Part shown: positions 16,866 through 24,062 of the stretch, in pieces | Position numbering within the stretch: position 1 is the stretch's first letter | How the letters are laid out: every line of letters begins with the position of its first letter | DNA from: Belnapia arida | GTDB lineage: Bacteria; Pseudomonadota; Alphaproteobacteria; Acetobacterales; Acetobacteraceae | Assembly: GCF_016773205.1 (NCBI RefSeq) | Contig: NZ_JAETWB010000017.1 | Span: 1 to 64,000, forward strand | DNA length: 64,000 nucleotides | Reading direction: 5' to 3' | The notes under the pieces: model-generated | Told to the model about the DNA's origin: nothing | The model's input: only the letters and a program-made list of their open reading frames with translations | Database searches by the model: none | Translations under genes and position numbers: made by a program

Positions 16866-16900
16866 ACCGGTTGGCCGGTTCTGAAAACCGGCAAACCGGT
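16866..16900. promoter_or_regulatory. Palindromic operator built from ACCGGTT-like repeats
   Basis: ACCGGTTGGCCGGTT (16866-16880) and AACCGGCAAACCGGT (16886-16900) form a 15-bp inverted repeat with one mismatch and a 5-bp spacer, giving four GCCGGTT/ACCGGTT half-sites in 35 bp. It lies between the divergent XRE gene and the gene at 17017. This suits an operator for the XRE protein. The repeated half-sites could instead mark a partition-type centromere site. Confidence 0.6.
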
Positions 16901-17016
16901 TGACTGACCCGTGAACAGTCGTATTCTGAGCATCGGTGTGTGCCAGGAGAAAGCCTGCTGGTTGGACCGAGTCTAGCGTATGGCTCTCCGTATCAGCTTA
17001 AACGCATCACAAAGCG

Positions 17017-17400
17017 ATGCGTCTTTCAAATAGCAGCACTGGAAGCGAATGCGATTTCCAATCGGAGCAACCTTCATTGAAAAAGCAAGGCTCTTCCGCT
17101 TTCGGAGTGAAAGTTCCAGCGTTGGGCGAACAGATTCTTTGGACAGGGAATATTAGAGCGGAAGTACCTCAGTACATTTTTGACCAAGTTCATGCCGCAG
17201 CATTTCATTGGAAATGTACTCAAATTTCCGTTTTGCTTCGGGTCTTGTCAGAATATCGAGACGCCCACGGACAGCGAGTGTTTTACATTAGACCGGAGGA
17301 TATCATGGCAGACAGAAGGAAAATGCAGAAGTCCACCGTCAAAAAATCGTCCGACTCGAAAAGCCAAACCCTTGCACCGAAGAAGAATTTGCAAAAATAG
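17017..17400 (+). CDS. Hypothetical protein, possible ribbon-helix-helix type
   Basis: 127 residues, not recognised with certainty. A hydrophobic/helical centre (VPALGEQILWTGNIRAEVPQ, then KCTQISVLLRVLSEYRD) is followed by a Lys/Ser-rich basic tail ending QTLAPKKNLQK. The 'ISVLLRVLSEY' helix in a small basic protein resembles DNA-binding ribbon-helix-helix or plasmid-partition proteins, but the match is weak. The first 25 residues are Ser-rich, so the true start could be later. Divergent from the XRE gene across the palindromic operator. Confidence 0.5.
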   Translation: MRLSNSSTGSECDFQSEQPSLKKQGSSAFGVKVPALGEQILWTGNIRAEVPQYIFDQVHAAAFHWKCTQISVLLRVLSEYRDAHGQRVFYIRPEDIMADRRKMQKSTVKKSSDSKSQTLAPKKNLQK

Positions 17401-17490
17401 AGGATTTAGCAGTGTTAGGCTTCAGAGTTAACCCACGTTTCTTCCAAAAGGCCGTTGTAAACTCCAGAGTTTAATGCAGGATGGGCAAAG

Positions 17491-17961
17491 ATGTCTCTGG
17501 CCGATAAGATGGCCTTAGCAGAGATGGACCCATGGTGCACCGTGCCCCTCCAAAGCGGCACAGAGGTACTTTTTGGCTACGCTTCGGTCCATCCTGGGAC
17601 GGGTGGGCTGTCTTGGATGTCTTCGTCGGAAATTATGGAACTCGACATACCTATAGGTCGAGCTCGAACCAGGAGCGGGCGCATCTACAAGCTAGGGCGA
17701 CAGTTTGCGCTCGAAAATCTCTATTATGAAGGAGAAGAAGCAGTAATAGCTTTCGAGCTGCTGTTGGGCGACGACGTCATTGACCAAGCAAACACCGCTA
17801 CGCAGGTTCTGGATAGACTTGCTGATAGCCACTGGGTCGCAGCTTGCAAGGTTGCTCGACATATTGGCATCGAGCCACCCAAACGCATTCTACACGATGT
17901 AGATAGTTTTTTAAGCCAGCACCGCGAAGCCTACCTACGCATCCGAGCGTCTAGAAGATAA
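17491..17961 (+). CDS. Hypothetical protein
   Basis: 156 residues, no family recognised. Composition is protein-like, with balanced charge and ordered segments such as VLFGYASVHPGTGG, LGRQFALENLYYEGEEAVIA and a helical C-terminus (QVLDRLADSHWVAACKVAR). There is no signal peptide and no membrane segment, so it is probably cytoplasmic. It sits between two other small unknown genes on the same strand in AT-richer DNA, 90 bp after the gene at 17017. Confidence 0.6.
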   Translation: MSLADKMALAEMDPWCTVPLQSGTEVLFGYASVHPGTGGLSWMSSSEIMELDIPIGRARTRSGRIYKLGRQFALENLYYEGEEAVIAFELLLGDDVIDQANTATQVLDRLADSHWVAACKVARHIGIEPPKRILHDVDSFLSQHREAYLRIRASRR

Positions 17962-18011
17962 CTTAATTGGCAGATTGGCATATCTTAACCCGATAGCCAG
18001 AGAGCAAAGCG

Positions 18012-18224
18012 ATGTCACAACATCAACCAGCACGTCAGCCTGATAAGAGATGTCACGGCTTTAATGGCGAGGCACTCTGGCGAGATAATGAATTGCTTTA
18101 TTGGCACGATGGTCGGCTCGTCCATAGCTTGCCATACCTGCCTTACCGGCATTCAAAAACTATTGGTCGGTTGAGAGAGCGCGGAGACAAATATCGATGG
18201 AAGCAAGCTATCAGGTCACGGTAG
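18012..18224 (+). CDS. Small hypothetical protein, basic and Trp/Tyr-rich
   Basis: 70 residues (MSQHQPARQPDKRCHGFNGE...). It has an aromatic central strand pattern (EALWRDNELLYWHDGRLVHS) and an Arg/Lys-rich end, which suggests a nucleic-acid binder, but no family is recognised. It follows the 156-residue gene by 50 bp in the same direction. A weak purine-rich stretch (AGAGAGCAAAGCG) precedes the ATG. Confidence 0.4.
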   Translation: MSQHQPARQPDKRCHGFNGEALWRDNELLYWHDGRLVHSLPYLPYRHSKTIGRLRERGDKYRWKQAIRSR

Positions 18225-18320
18225 GGCGTCTGTGGTTTCACAGGCCGAAACTGAGAAGGCGGTAAGAGCAATTTATTAAACGTTTGCTCCAGCACCGCTC
18301 TCTACGTGGAGTGAGCCAAG

Positions 18321-18728
18321 ATGCAAGACGACATGGAAGCACGTTTTCAGAAGCTGAGCGCTGCCCTACTTCAAAAGGCAGGCGGGACCCTCTCTTTGGA
18401 GGAAGCAGCTCAACAGCTAAGAATGGGTGAGCAAGAGCTGCACGATAAAATACAAGCAGGCGGCGTGCTTGGGATGGTGCATGGTGAAAAAATCACAATT
18501 CCTAGAATGCAGATTGTGCTGAAAGAGGACAAACCGGACATCCTTTCAGGCATCAGCGAGTCGGTAGATATTTTTGACACCTCCAAAGCAGGGCGATGGG
18601 CGGCGCTCCAATTTCTCGTAGAGCCAGATCCCAATTTGGGCCGGACTCCGATTGAGGCACTTAAAGGCGGTGAAGTTGCTGCTGTCATTCATGCGGCGCG
18701 GGCACGCCTCAGGTTGGATGAAGAATAA
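18321..18728 (+). CDS. Antitoxin-like protein with ParS/MbcA-type C-terminal domain
   Basis: 135 residues. The N-terminal half contains an HTH-like segment (GTLSLEEAAQQLRMGEQELH). The C-terminal half, GRWAALQFLVEPDPNLGRTP followed by IEALKGGEVAAVIHAARARL, resembles the toxin-binding domain of Xre/MbcA/ParS antitoxins (PNP-LG-RTPL-x-LL-x-G). Such antitoxins pair with RES-domain toxins, but no RES protein is visible next to it. It may be an orphan antitoxin, or its partner may be one of the small unknown genes upstream. Confidence in coding is high, in function moderate. Confidence 0.6.
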   Translation: MQDDMEARFQKLSAALLQKAGGTLSLEEAAQQLRMGEQELHDKIQAGGVLGMVHGEKITIPRMQIVLKEDKPDILSGISESVDIFDTSKAGRWAALQFLVEPDPNLGRTPIEALKGGEVAAVIHAARARLRLDEE

Positions 18729-19022
18729 GTTGCTTCCGCCTGCGGTCAGCACCTCGGCGATATCGTAAGGACGATGCCCTCCACTCGCCTGCTACCATTT
18801 GGCTACGTCAGTTAGGTCGTTGCAGCGAACGGTACCCAATAAGCCATCGGCTTGCCTAGCACTTGGTAGCCTGTACCGAGCGAGGTTGGCCCGTCGCTAG
18901 GCGCTGAACGTCAACTCTCGGCCCGCCTACGCCGCCAGCCTTCTCTGCCGCCGCTCTGGCCCAATAGACTCACTTAGGCGCCGCCCAAGAAAAAAGGTCA
19001 CCAGCATGGAAATCGTAGCTTG
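18729..19022. other. Intergenic stretch, no gene seen
   Basis: This 294-bp stretch before the padR operator has stop codons in every frame and no recognisable RNA or repeat. It marks the return from AT-richer to GC-rich DNA. Confidence 0.5.
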
Positions 19023-19043
19023 ATGCATCGCAGTGCGATGCAT
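19023..19043 (+). promoter_or_regulatory. Palindromic operator upstream of padR
   Basis: ATGCATCGCA-G-TGCGATGCAT is a palindrome with 10-bp arms around one central base, ending 11 bp before the padR start codon. Position and symmetry fit an autorepressor site for the PadR protein. The half-site TGATGCATCGC recurs at 19492-19502, in front of the next gene. Confidence 0.7.
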
Positions 19044-19054
19044 AGATTACCGAT

Positions 19055-19477
19055 ATGTCCAGCAAGCCTGTCCTTCGCGCCGTCGCCCGCCCCTCGCCAG
19101 ACTTTACGGACCGCGCCTACTGGGCGGGTACCATCAAGATGGCGCTGAGCCGTTTCTTTGTCCTGCAGGTGCTGCACGATGGCCCCGCGCATGGCTACGA
19201 CATCGCCAGGGCGGTCGAGCGAACCACAAATGGCTGCTGCTCGCCCTCCGAGGGTGCCCTCTACCCGACGCTGCGCGAGTTCGAGCAGGGCGGCTATGTC
19301 ACCTCGGAAACCGAGGTCGTCTCCGGCCGCGAGCGCCGCGTCTACACGCTGACCGACAAGGGCCGCGAAGCCTTCAAGGTCGGCCTTGGCGCCTGGATGG
19401 ATGCCACCGCCGCCCTAACCGAGACCGGCCGTGCCGCCAAGGCGCGCGAAACGGCTGGGGAGGCCTGCAAGTGCTGA
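19055..19477 (+). CDS. PadR-family transcriptional regulator, Cys-rich
   Basis: 140 residues. The winged-helix core (FFVLQVLHDGPAHGYDIARA, then GALYPTLREFEQGGYV and RRVYTLTDKGREAF) is typical of PadR repressors. Unusually, it carries a Cys pair at C61-C62 in the recognition region (NGCCSPSEG) and C138/C140 at the very end (EACKC). These could bind As(III) or Sb(III) as the Cys sets of ArsR proteins do. The gene leads a run of three plus-strand genes (flavoprotein, MFS pump) and has a strong palindrome before it. Metal sensing is inference. Confidence 0.85.
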   Translation: MSSKPVLRAVARPSPDFTDRAYWAGTIKMALSRFFVLQVLHDGPAHGYDIARAVERTTNGCCSPSEGALYPTLREFEQGGYVTSETEVVSGRERRVYTLTDKGREAFKVGLGAWMDATAALTETGRAAKARETAGEACKC

Positions 19478-19491
19478 ACCTCCATTTGTCT

Positions 19492-19502
19492 TGATGCATC
19501 GC
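19492..19502 (+). promoter_or_regulatory. Second copy of the PadR half-site
   Basis: TGATGCATCGC repeats the sequence at 19022-19032 exactly and lies 30 bp before the flavoprotein start codon. The inner GATGCATC is itself palindromic. This suggests the same regulator also acts between padR and the flavoprotein gene. Confidence 0.5.
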
Positions 19503-19531
19503 CCATAGAGGTATGAGGAAGGAGAACCAAG

Positions 19532-20989
19532 ATGAACTCATGTTGCTCCGCCAACCGGCGTCCCGAGGCCCCGGACGCCGTGCGCCCGAACCCTGCCTCG
19601 CTCCCGGTCGCCGTCATCGGCGGCGGCCCGGTCGGCCTTGCCGCAGCCGCGCACCTCCACGAGCTCGGGCTGGAGCCGGTTGTGCTCGAGACCGGTCCTT
19701 CGGTCGGTACGGCGCCGCTAGCCTGGGGCCACGTCCACATGTTCTCGCCATGGCGCTACAACATCGACCGCGCCGCCCGAACTCTGCTGGAGCGGCACGG
19801 CTGGACGGCGCCGGACCCAGAGGCCTTCCCGACAGGCCGTGACCTCGTCGAGGGCTACCTGGCGCCGCTCGCCGCCCTGCCGGAGATTGCAGAACGCCTG
19901 CGGCTGAACACGCGCGTCACCGGCGTCGCCCGGCTGCGCGCGGGCAAGGTCCGGAACGCCGGACGCGAGCAGCAGCCCTTCGAGGTGCGGTTCGAGGATG
20001 AGCACGGAACGCAGGGGCGGATCCTTGCCCGTGCCGTCATCGTCGCCACTGGCACCTGGGGCAACCCAAGCCCGGCCGGTTCCTCTGGCCTGCCCGCTAT
20101 CGGCGAGCGCCAGGCAGCCGGTCGGATCCGCTACGGCATGCCCGACATCCTCGGCACAGACCGCACACGCTACGAAGGCAAGCGAGTCCTTGTTGTCGGC
20201 TCCGGCCACTCCGCCATCGGCACCCTCATCGACCTCGCCTCCCTCGCCGAGCAGGCGCCTGGCTCCTCCGTCCTCTGGGCCGCGCGGGGCACCGACCTGA
20301 CACGGGCCTACGGCGGCGGCGCGGCCGACCAGCTGCCGGAGCGTGGCGCGCTTGGGCAGCGGCTGCGGCAGCTCGTCGAGAGCGGCACCATCGAGCTTCT
20401 GGCGCCCTTCTCCGTCGACGAGATCCAGTGTGAGTCCGGCGGGACCTTGACGGTGCAGAGCGCTGAAGGCCGTGTGGTCAAGGTCGACGAGATGGTAGTG
20501 GCCACCGGCCTGCGGCCTGACCTCAGCATCCTCGGCGAGGCTCGAACGGACCTCGACCCGGCGCTCGAATGCCCGCGCGTGCTGGCGCCGCTCATTGACC
20601 CGAACCTGCACTCCTGCGGCACTGTCAGGCCGCACGGCGCCGAGGAACTGGCACAGCCGGATGTGGGTCTTTTCATGGCCGGGATGGCAAGCTACGGCCG
20701 GGCGCCGACCTTCCTGCTGGCGACTGGCCACGAGCAGGTCCGCTCCATTGCCGCCTTCCTCGCGGGCGACGTCGAGGCGGCGCGCCGGGTCGAACTGGAC
20801 CTGCCGCAGACCGGCGTCTGCAGCTCCAGCCGCGTGCTTCCGGAGGCGGTGGACACCGCGGCATCGTGCTGCATGCCAGAGACGCCGCAAGGCGGCGGCT
20901 ACGCGCCCAAGCCGGAGCTTATCGAGGACCCACCCTGCTGCGCCAGCCCGGCTCGCAAGGAGCTCGCCCCGGTCGAACCGGCTGAATGA
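19532..20989 (+). CDS. FAD/NAD(P)-dependent flavoprotein with terminal Cys pairs
   Basis: 485 residues. The FAD Rossmann motif is VAVIGGGPVGLAAAAHLHE (about residues 27-45) and the NAD(P) motif is VLVVGSGHSAIGTLID; ATG-type motifs VIVATGTWGN and VVATGLRPDL follow. This is the architecture of flavin monooxygenase-like proteins found in ars clusters. Extra features are Cys pairs outside the enzyme core: C4-C5 (NSCCSA), C446-C447 (SCCM) and C469-C470 (PCCA). They could pass a soft metal to the active site. GGAAGGAG precedes the ATG. The stop overlaps the next gene's start by 4 bp (ATGA). A role in arsenite or organoarsenical redox chemistry is inferred from context. Confidence 0.8.
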   Translation: MNSCCSANRRPEAPDAVRPNPASLPVAVIGGGPVGLAAAAHLHELGLEPVVLETGPSVGTAPLAWGHVHMFSPWRYNIDRAARTLLERHGWTAPDPEAFPTGRDLVEGYLAPLAALPEIAERLRLNTRVTGVARLRAGKVRNAGREQQPFEVRFEDEHGTQGRILARAVIVATGTWGNPSPAGSSGLPAIGERQAAGRIRYGMPDILGTDRTRYEGKRVLVVGSGHSAIGTLIDLASLAEQAPGSSVLWAARGTDLTRAYGGGAADQLPERGALGQRLRQLVESGTIELLAPFSVDEIQCESGGTLTVQSAEGRVVKVDEMVVATGLRPDLSILGEARTDLDPALECPRVLAPLIDPNLHSCGTVRPHGAEELAQPDVGLFMAGMASYGRAPTFLLATGHEQVRSIAAFLAGDVEAARRVELDLPQTGVCSSSRVLPEAVDTAASCCMPETPQGGGYAPKPELIEDPPCCASPARKELAPVEPAE

Positions 20990-22218
20990 GCCTCGATACC
21001 GCAGCCGGGGGCACCGCCCCGGTGGACCCGGCCACCAGCCGTCCGAGGCTGGTGGTCGTGTCGGCGGTGGGTGTGGCGCAGATTCTCGCCTGGGGCAGCA
21101 GCTACTACCTACCCGCCGTTCTGGCCGGGCCTGTCGCGGCCGACACCGGGTGGCCACTCGCCTGGGTGGTGGGGGCCCTGTCCGTCGGTCTGCTGGTTTC
21201 GGGCCTGGTCTCGCCACGGGTCGGGCACATCATCGAGCGCCATGGCGGTCGCCCCGTTCTGGCCGCCAGCGCCGTCCTGCTCGCCGTCGGCCTGCTGGGC
21301 CTTGCCCTGGCGCCCAACCTTCCGCTCTTCGTCGCGGCCTGGGTGGTCATCGGGTTCGGGATGGGTGCCGGTCTCTACGACCCTGCCTTTTCCGCGCTCG
21401 GTCGACTGTATGGCGAGGACGCGCGGCCGGTCATCACCCAGGTCACCCTGTTCGGGGGTTTCGCCAGCACGGTCTGCTGGCCGCTGACCGCGTTCCTCGC
21501 CACGCACCTGGGCTGGCGCGGCGCCTGCCTGACCTATGCGGCGCTGATGGTCGCGGTGGTGATGCCCCTCTACCTGCTCGCCCTGCCGCGCGAGGCAGAG
21601 CGGCCGCCGAAGCCTGCCATGGCGGGTTCGCCGCCACCCGGGCACGTGCGTCCGGACCAACGTGCCGCCTTCCTCCTGCTCGCGGCGGGCTTCACCCTGG
21701 CCTACGGCACCATGACCATCATCGGCGTGCACCTCCTCATGCTGCTGCAAGCTCAAGGGCTGGCCCTCGCGGCGGCGGTCGGCCTCGGCACGTTGATCGG
21801 TCCTGCGCAGGTCGGCGGGCGCATCCTCGAGATGGCTTTCGGCAAGAAGACCCACCCCGTCTGGAGCCTGGTCGCCTCCTCGGTCCTGGTCGCGGTCGGC
21901 CTTGGCCTGCTGGTCGGGGTGCCGGGCATCGCGGCGGCCAGCATCGTCCTCTACGGAATGGGCAGCGGCATCCGTTCCATAGCCCGGGGGACTGTGCCGC
22001 TCGCGCTGTTCGGCCGCGAAGGTTATGCCATTCTCATGGGCCGCCTGGCGCTGCCGACCTTGCTTGCCACGGCGGCGGCACCCTTGATTGGCGCCTGGTT
22101 GCTGGACAGCATGGGTCCCCATGGGACGCTCGCCGTCCTGTGCGGCGCCGCCCTGGTGAACGTGGCGTTGGTGCTGCCCCTTGTTCCGATGGCTCTCAGG
22201 CCACGTCGGTCTGACTAG
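20986..22218 (+). CDS. MFS efflux transporter, ArsK-like candidate
   Basis: 410 residues with about 12 hydrophobic segments, an MFS motif around ERHGGRPVLAASAVLLA and a gap between TM6 and TM7. It is translationally coupled to the flavoprotein (4-bp overlap), so the pair probably works on one substrate. MFS proteins named ArsK export arsenite, antimonite and trivalent organoarsenicals; gene context points that way, but motif-level proof is lacking. Convergent with the small gene at 22231. Confidence 0.8.
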   Translation: MSLDTAAGGTAPVDPATSRPRLVVVSAVGVAQILAWGSSYYLPAVLAGPVAADTGWPLAWVVGALSVGLLVSGLVSPRVGHIIERHGGRPVLAASAVLLAVGLLGLALAPNLPLFVAAWVVIGFGMGAGLYDPAFSALGRLYGEDARPVITQVTLFGGFASTVCWPLTAFLATHLGWRGACLTYAALMVAVVMPLYLLALPREAERPPKPAMAGSPPPGHVRPDQRAAFLLLAAGFTLAYGTMTIIGVHLLMLLQAQGLALAAAVGLGTLIGPAQVGGRILEMAFGKKTHPVWSLVASSVLVAVGLGLLVGVPGIAAASIVLYGMGSGIRSIARGTVPLALFGREGYAILMGRLALPTLLATAAAPLIGAWLLDSMGPHGTLAVLCGAALVNVALVLPLVPMALRPRRSD

Positions 22219-22230
22219 AGCCGGGCCGGG

Positions 22231-22578
22231 TCAGATAGCCGCGCTCGGTTCCCTGATCCAGGTGACGGAAGCGCGCGGAAGGTGAAGCTCCTCGAGGATG
22301 GCGGGCAGGAAGTCAGCCGCCTCTGAAAACCGCTCCGGATCGTGCGCCATGTAAAGCGTCACTTCGTCCGCAGGGTGTCCCCTATACTGAATCAGGGCAA
22401 GCGGCACCCGACCGTCCACTTTGAGGCCAGCGACTTTGTACGTATCCAGATCGTCGGCGTCCTCCCCAAAACGGATACCCAGCTCGTGCTCGAAATACTC
22501 GAGCGTTCGATTGATGACCGCTTGAGGGACGAATTCAGCGCCCGTGAACACCTCGGCGAGGTCGACCTGACGGATCAT
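22231..22578 (-). CDS. Hypothetical protein, second of a coupled pair
   Basis: 115 residues, family not recognised. It is acidic and alpha/beta-like: AVINRTLEYFEHELGIRFGE, LKVDGRVPLALIQYRGHPAD, then a helix and a final strand (PRASVTWIREP). It has no signal and no membrane span. Its ATG overlaps the stop of the preceding minus-strand gene as ATGA, so the two are co-translated. A small acidic partner tightly coupled behind another small protein is the usual arrangement of immunity/toxin or antitoxin pairs, but nothing here proves that. Confidence 0.65.
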   Translation of the reverse strand: MIRQVDLAEVFTGAEFVPQAVINRTLEYFEHELGIRFGEDADDLDTYKVAGLKVDGRVPLALIQYRGHPADEVTLYMAHDPERFSEAADFLPAILEELHLPRASVTWIREPSAAI

Positions 22579-22985
22579 CAGGGCACCCTCTTGGTCACGG
22601 TGATCTTAATCACAGCAAACCCCTGTGCATTGAGCGTGACGCCTGGCTGGTGGCCATAATACCAGAGGGCGTCGCGCGGTGGCTTGTTGGGCGCAGGCAG
22701 GACCGGAGTTGTGAACTCAATACCCTGGCGACCTGCCGGTAGCGGCCCGGTGTAGGCTTTGACCGAAGGAATGCTGCTTCCCCGGGCCGGTTGACCCCAC
22801 AGTTCGCCCGAACTCTGCTGCAGATGGCCGAGGGCGAACGTCTGAGAGGTCCCGTTCTCCAGCCTGTGGTAAAGCTGCGCCTGCTGCGGAGGAGGCCGCG
22901 TAGAACGGGAAATGGTTGCGGAAAGCCGGGCTGCAGCACTTTCTGGCATCTCCAACCGAGCATCCCGACCTGCCGAGTTCGCCAT
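22578..22985 (-). CDS. Hypothetical protein, first of a coupled pair
   Basis: About 135 residues if it starts at MANSAGRDARLEM; the frame is open back to 23183 (201 residues) and the start is uncertain. The last 75 residues look most protein-like (SSIPSVKAYTGPLPAGRQGI, then RDALWYYGHQPGVTL and FAVIKITVTKRVP). The N-terminal half is Ser/Pro/Gln-rich. No family could be named. It is divergent from aioX, so the promoter region between them is shared. Confidence 0.5.
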   Translation of the reverse strand: MANSAGRDARLEMPESAAARLSATISRSTRPPPQQAQLYHRLENGTSQTFALGHLQQSSGELWGQPARGSSIPSVKAYTGPLPAGRQGIEFTTPVLPAPNKPPRDALWYYGHQPGVTLNAQGFAVIKITVTKRVP

Positions 22986-23213
22986 CACCCCGTCAGGGAT
23001 GTGCCGGTCTGTCAACAAGACAGGAACGCGCGCGCCTGCTCCGGGTTGGTTCTCGCGAAGACGCAAGAACTTCCTAGGCGATGCTGCGAAGGCCATCGAG
23101 CGGCATACGCGGAGCCTCAATGCCCAGCCAACTCCCAACGTCGCATGTCGCACCGTTCGGAGGTGGCGCCGCGCGCAGATCACGTCTTAGATGCCCTCGG
23201 AAGCGGTGACGGA

Positions 23214-24062
23214 ATGAAGGCACCCTGGCTCATCGGTCGGAGAGCGCTCCTGGCCACCGCGGCGGCAGGACCGGTACACGCGGCCGCGCCGGTCCGCTTC
23301 GGGCTTACTCCGGTCTTCCTGGACTCGGACCTGGCGCTCCTGCGAGACCTTGGAAGGCATCTCGAGGCAGCTCTCGGCTCTCCGGTCCAGCTGGTAAAGC
23401 GCCGCACTTACCAGGAAATCGTGGCCATGCTTCTGGCGGGGCAGCTCGACGCCGCCTGGATCTGCGGCTTCCCCTATGTCCGCCATGCCGACCGGTTGTC
23501 CCTGCTGGCTGTGCCGCTCCACCGCGGGCGCCCGCTCTACCAGTCCTACCTGATCGCCGACGCGAGCCTGGACGTGTCCTCGATCGATGACCTCCGCGGC
23601 CATTCACACGCTTTCTCGGATCCGGACAGCAACTCCGGCTTCCTGGTCACGCGCTGGCTCCTGTCGGCGCGCCACGAACGGCCCGAAGGGTTCTTCAACC
23701 GGCCTTTCTTCGCTTATGGACACCGGAACGTCCTACGGGCGGTGGGGGCAGGCTTGGCCGATAGTGGCTCGGTGGACGGCTACGTCTGGGAGACGGTCGC
23801 GGACCGCGAACCAGCCGTCACAGCGGGCACCCGCGTCGTCGCGCATTCGGAGTGGCACGGCTTTCCTCCTATCTGCTGCTTGTCCGAAAGCCGGGACGGT
23901 CCCGCGGCCCGGGGCCTCGCCGCTGCGCTCCTCGAGATGCGGGAGAGCGAATCCGGGCAACGGGTGCTTGAGACCCTCCGGCTGGACGGCTTCGTTTCGG
24001 CCGAGCCAGCTCTGTACGACAGCATCGCCCGCATGGCGGCCGAGGTGGGAGCGCGGACATGA
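23214..24062 (+). CDS. aioX: AioX, periplasmic arsenite-binding protein
   Basis: 282 residues. An export signal (WLIGRRALLATAAAGPVHAA) is followed by a PhnD/Pst-like solute-binding fold starting VRFGLTPVFLDSDLALLRD. A Cys in the ligand region (AAWICGFPYV, C84) and a CC pair (FPPICCLSES) are candidates for As(III) binding; AioX is known to need a conserved Cys. It senses arsenite and signals to the kinase AioS. The stop overlaps aioS by 4 bp (ATGA). Identification is strong because of the aioXSRBA gene order. Confidence 0.93.
   Translation: MKAPWLIGRRALLATAAAGPVHAAAPVRFGLTPVFLDSDLALLRDLGRHLEAALGSPVQLVKRRTYQEIVAMLLAGQLDAAWICGFPYVRHADRLSLLAVPLHRGRPLYQSYLIADASLDVSSIDDLRGHSHAFSDPDSNSGFLVTRWLLSARHERPEGFFNRPFFAYGHRNVLRAVGAGLADSGSVDGYVWETVADREPAVTAGTRVVAHSEWHGFPPICCLSESRDGPAARGLAAALLEMRESESGQRVLETLRLDGFVSAEPALYDSIARMAAEVGART

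Noticed and set aside
19718-21217. 499-codon minus-strand open frame
   Set aside because: Antisense to the flavoprotein, which has intact Rossmann motifs.
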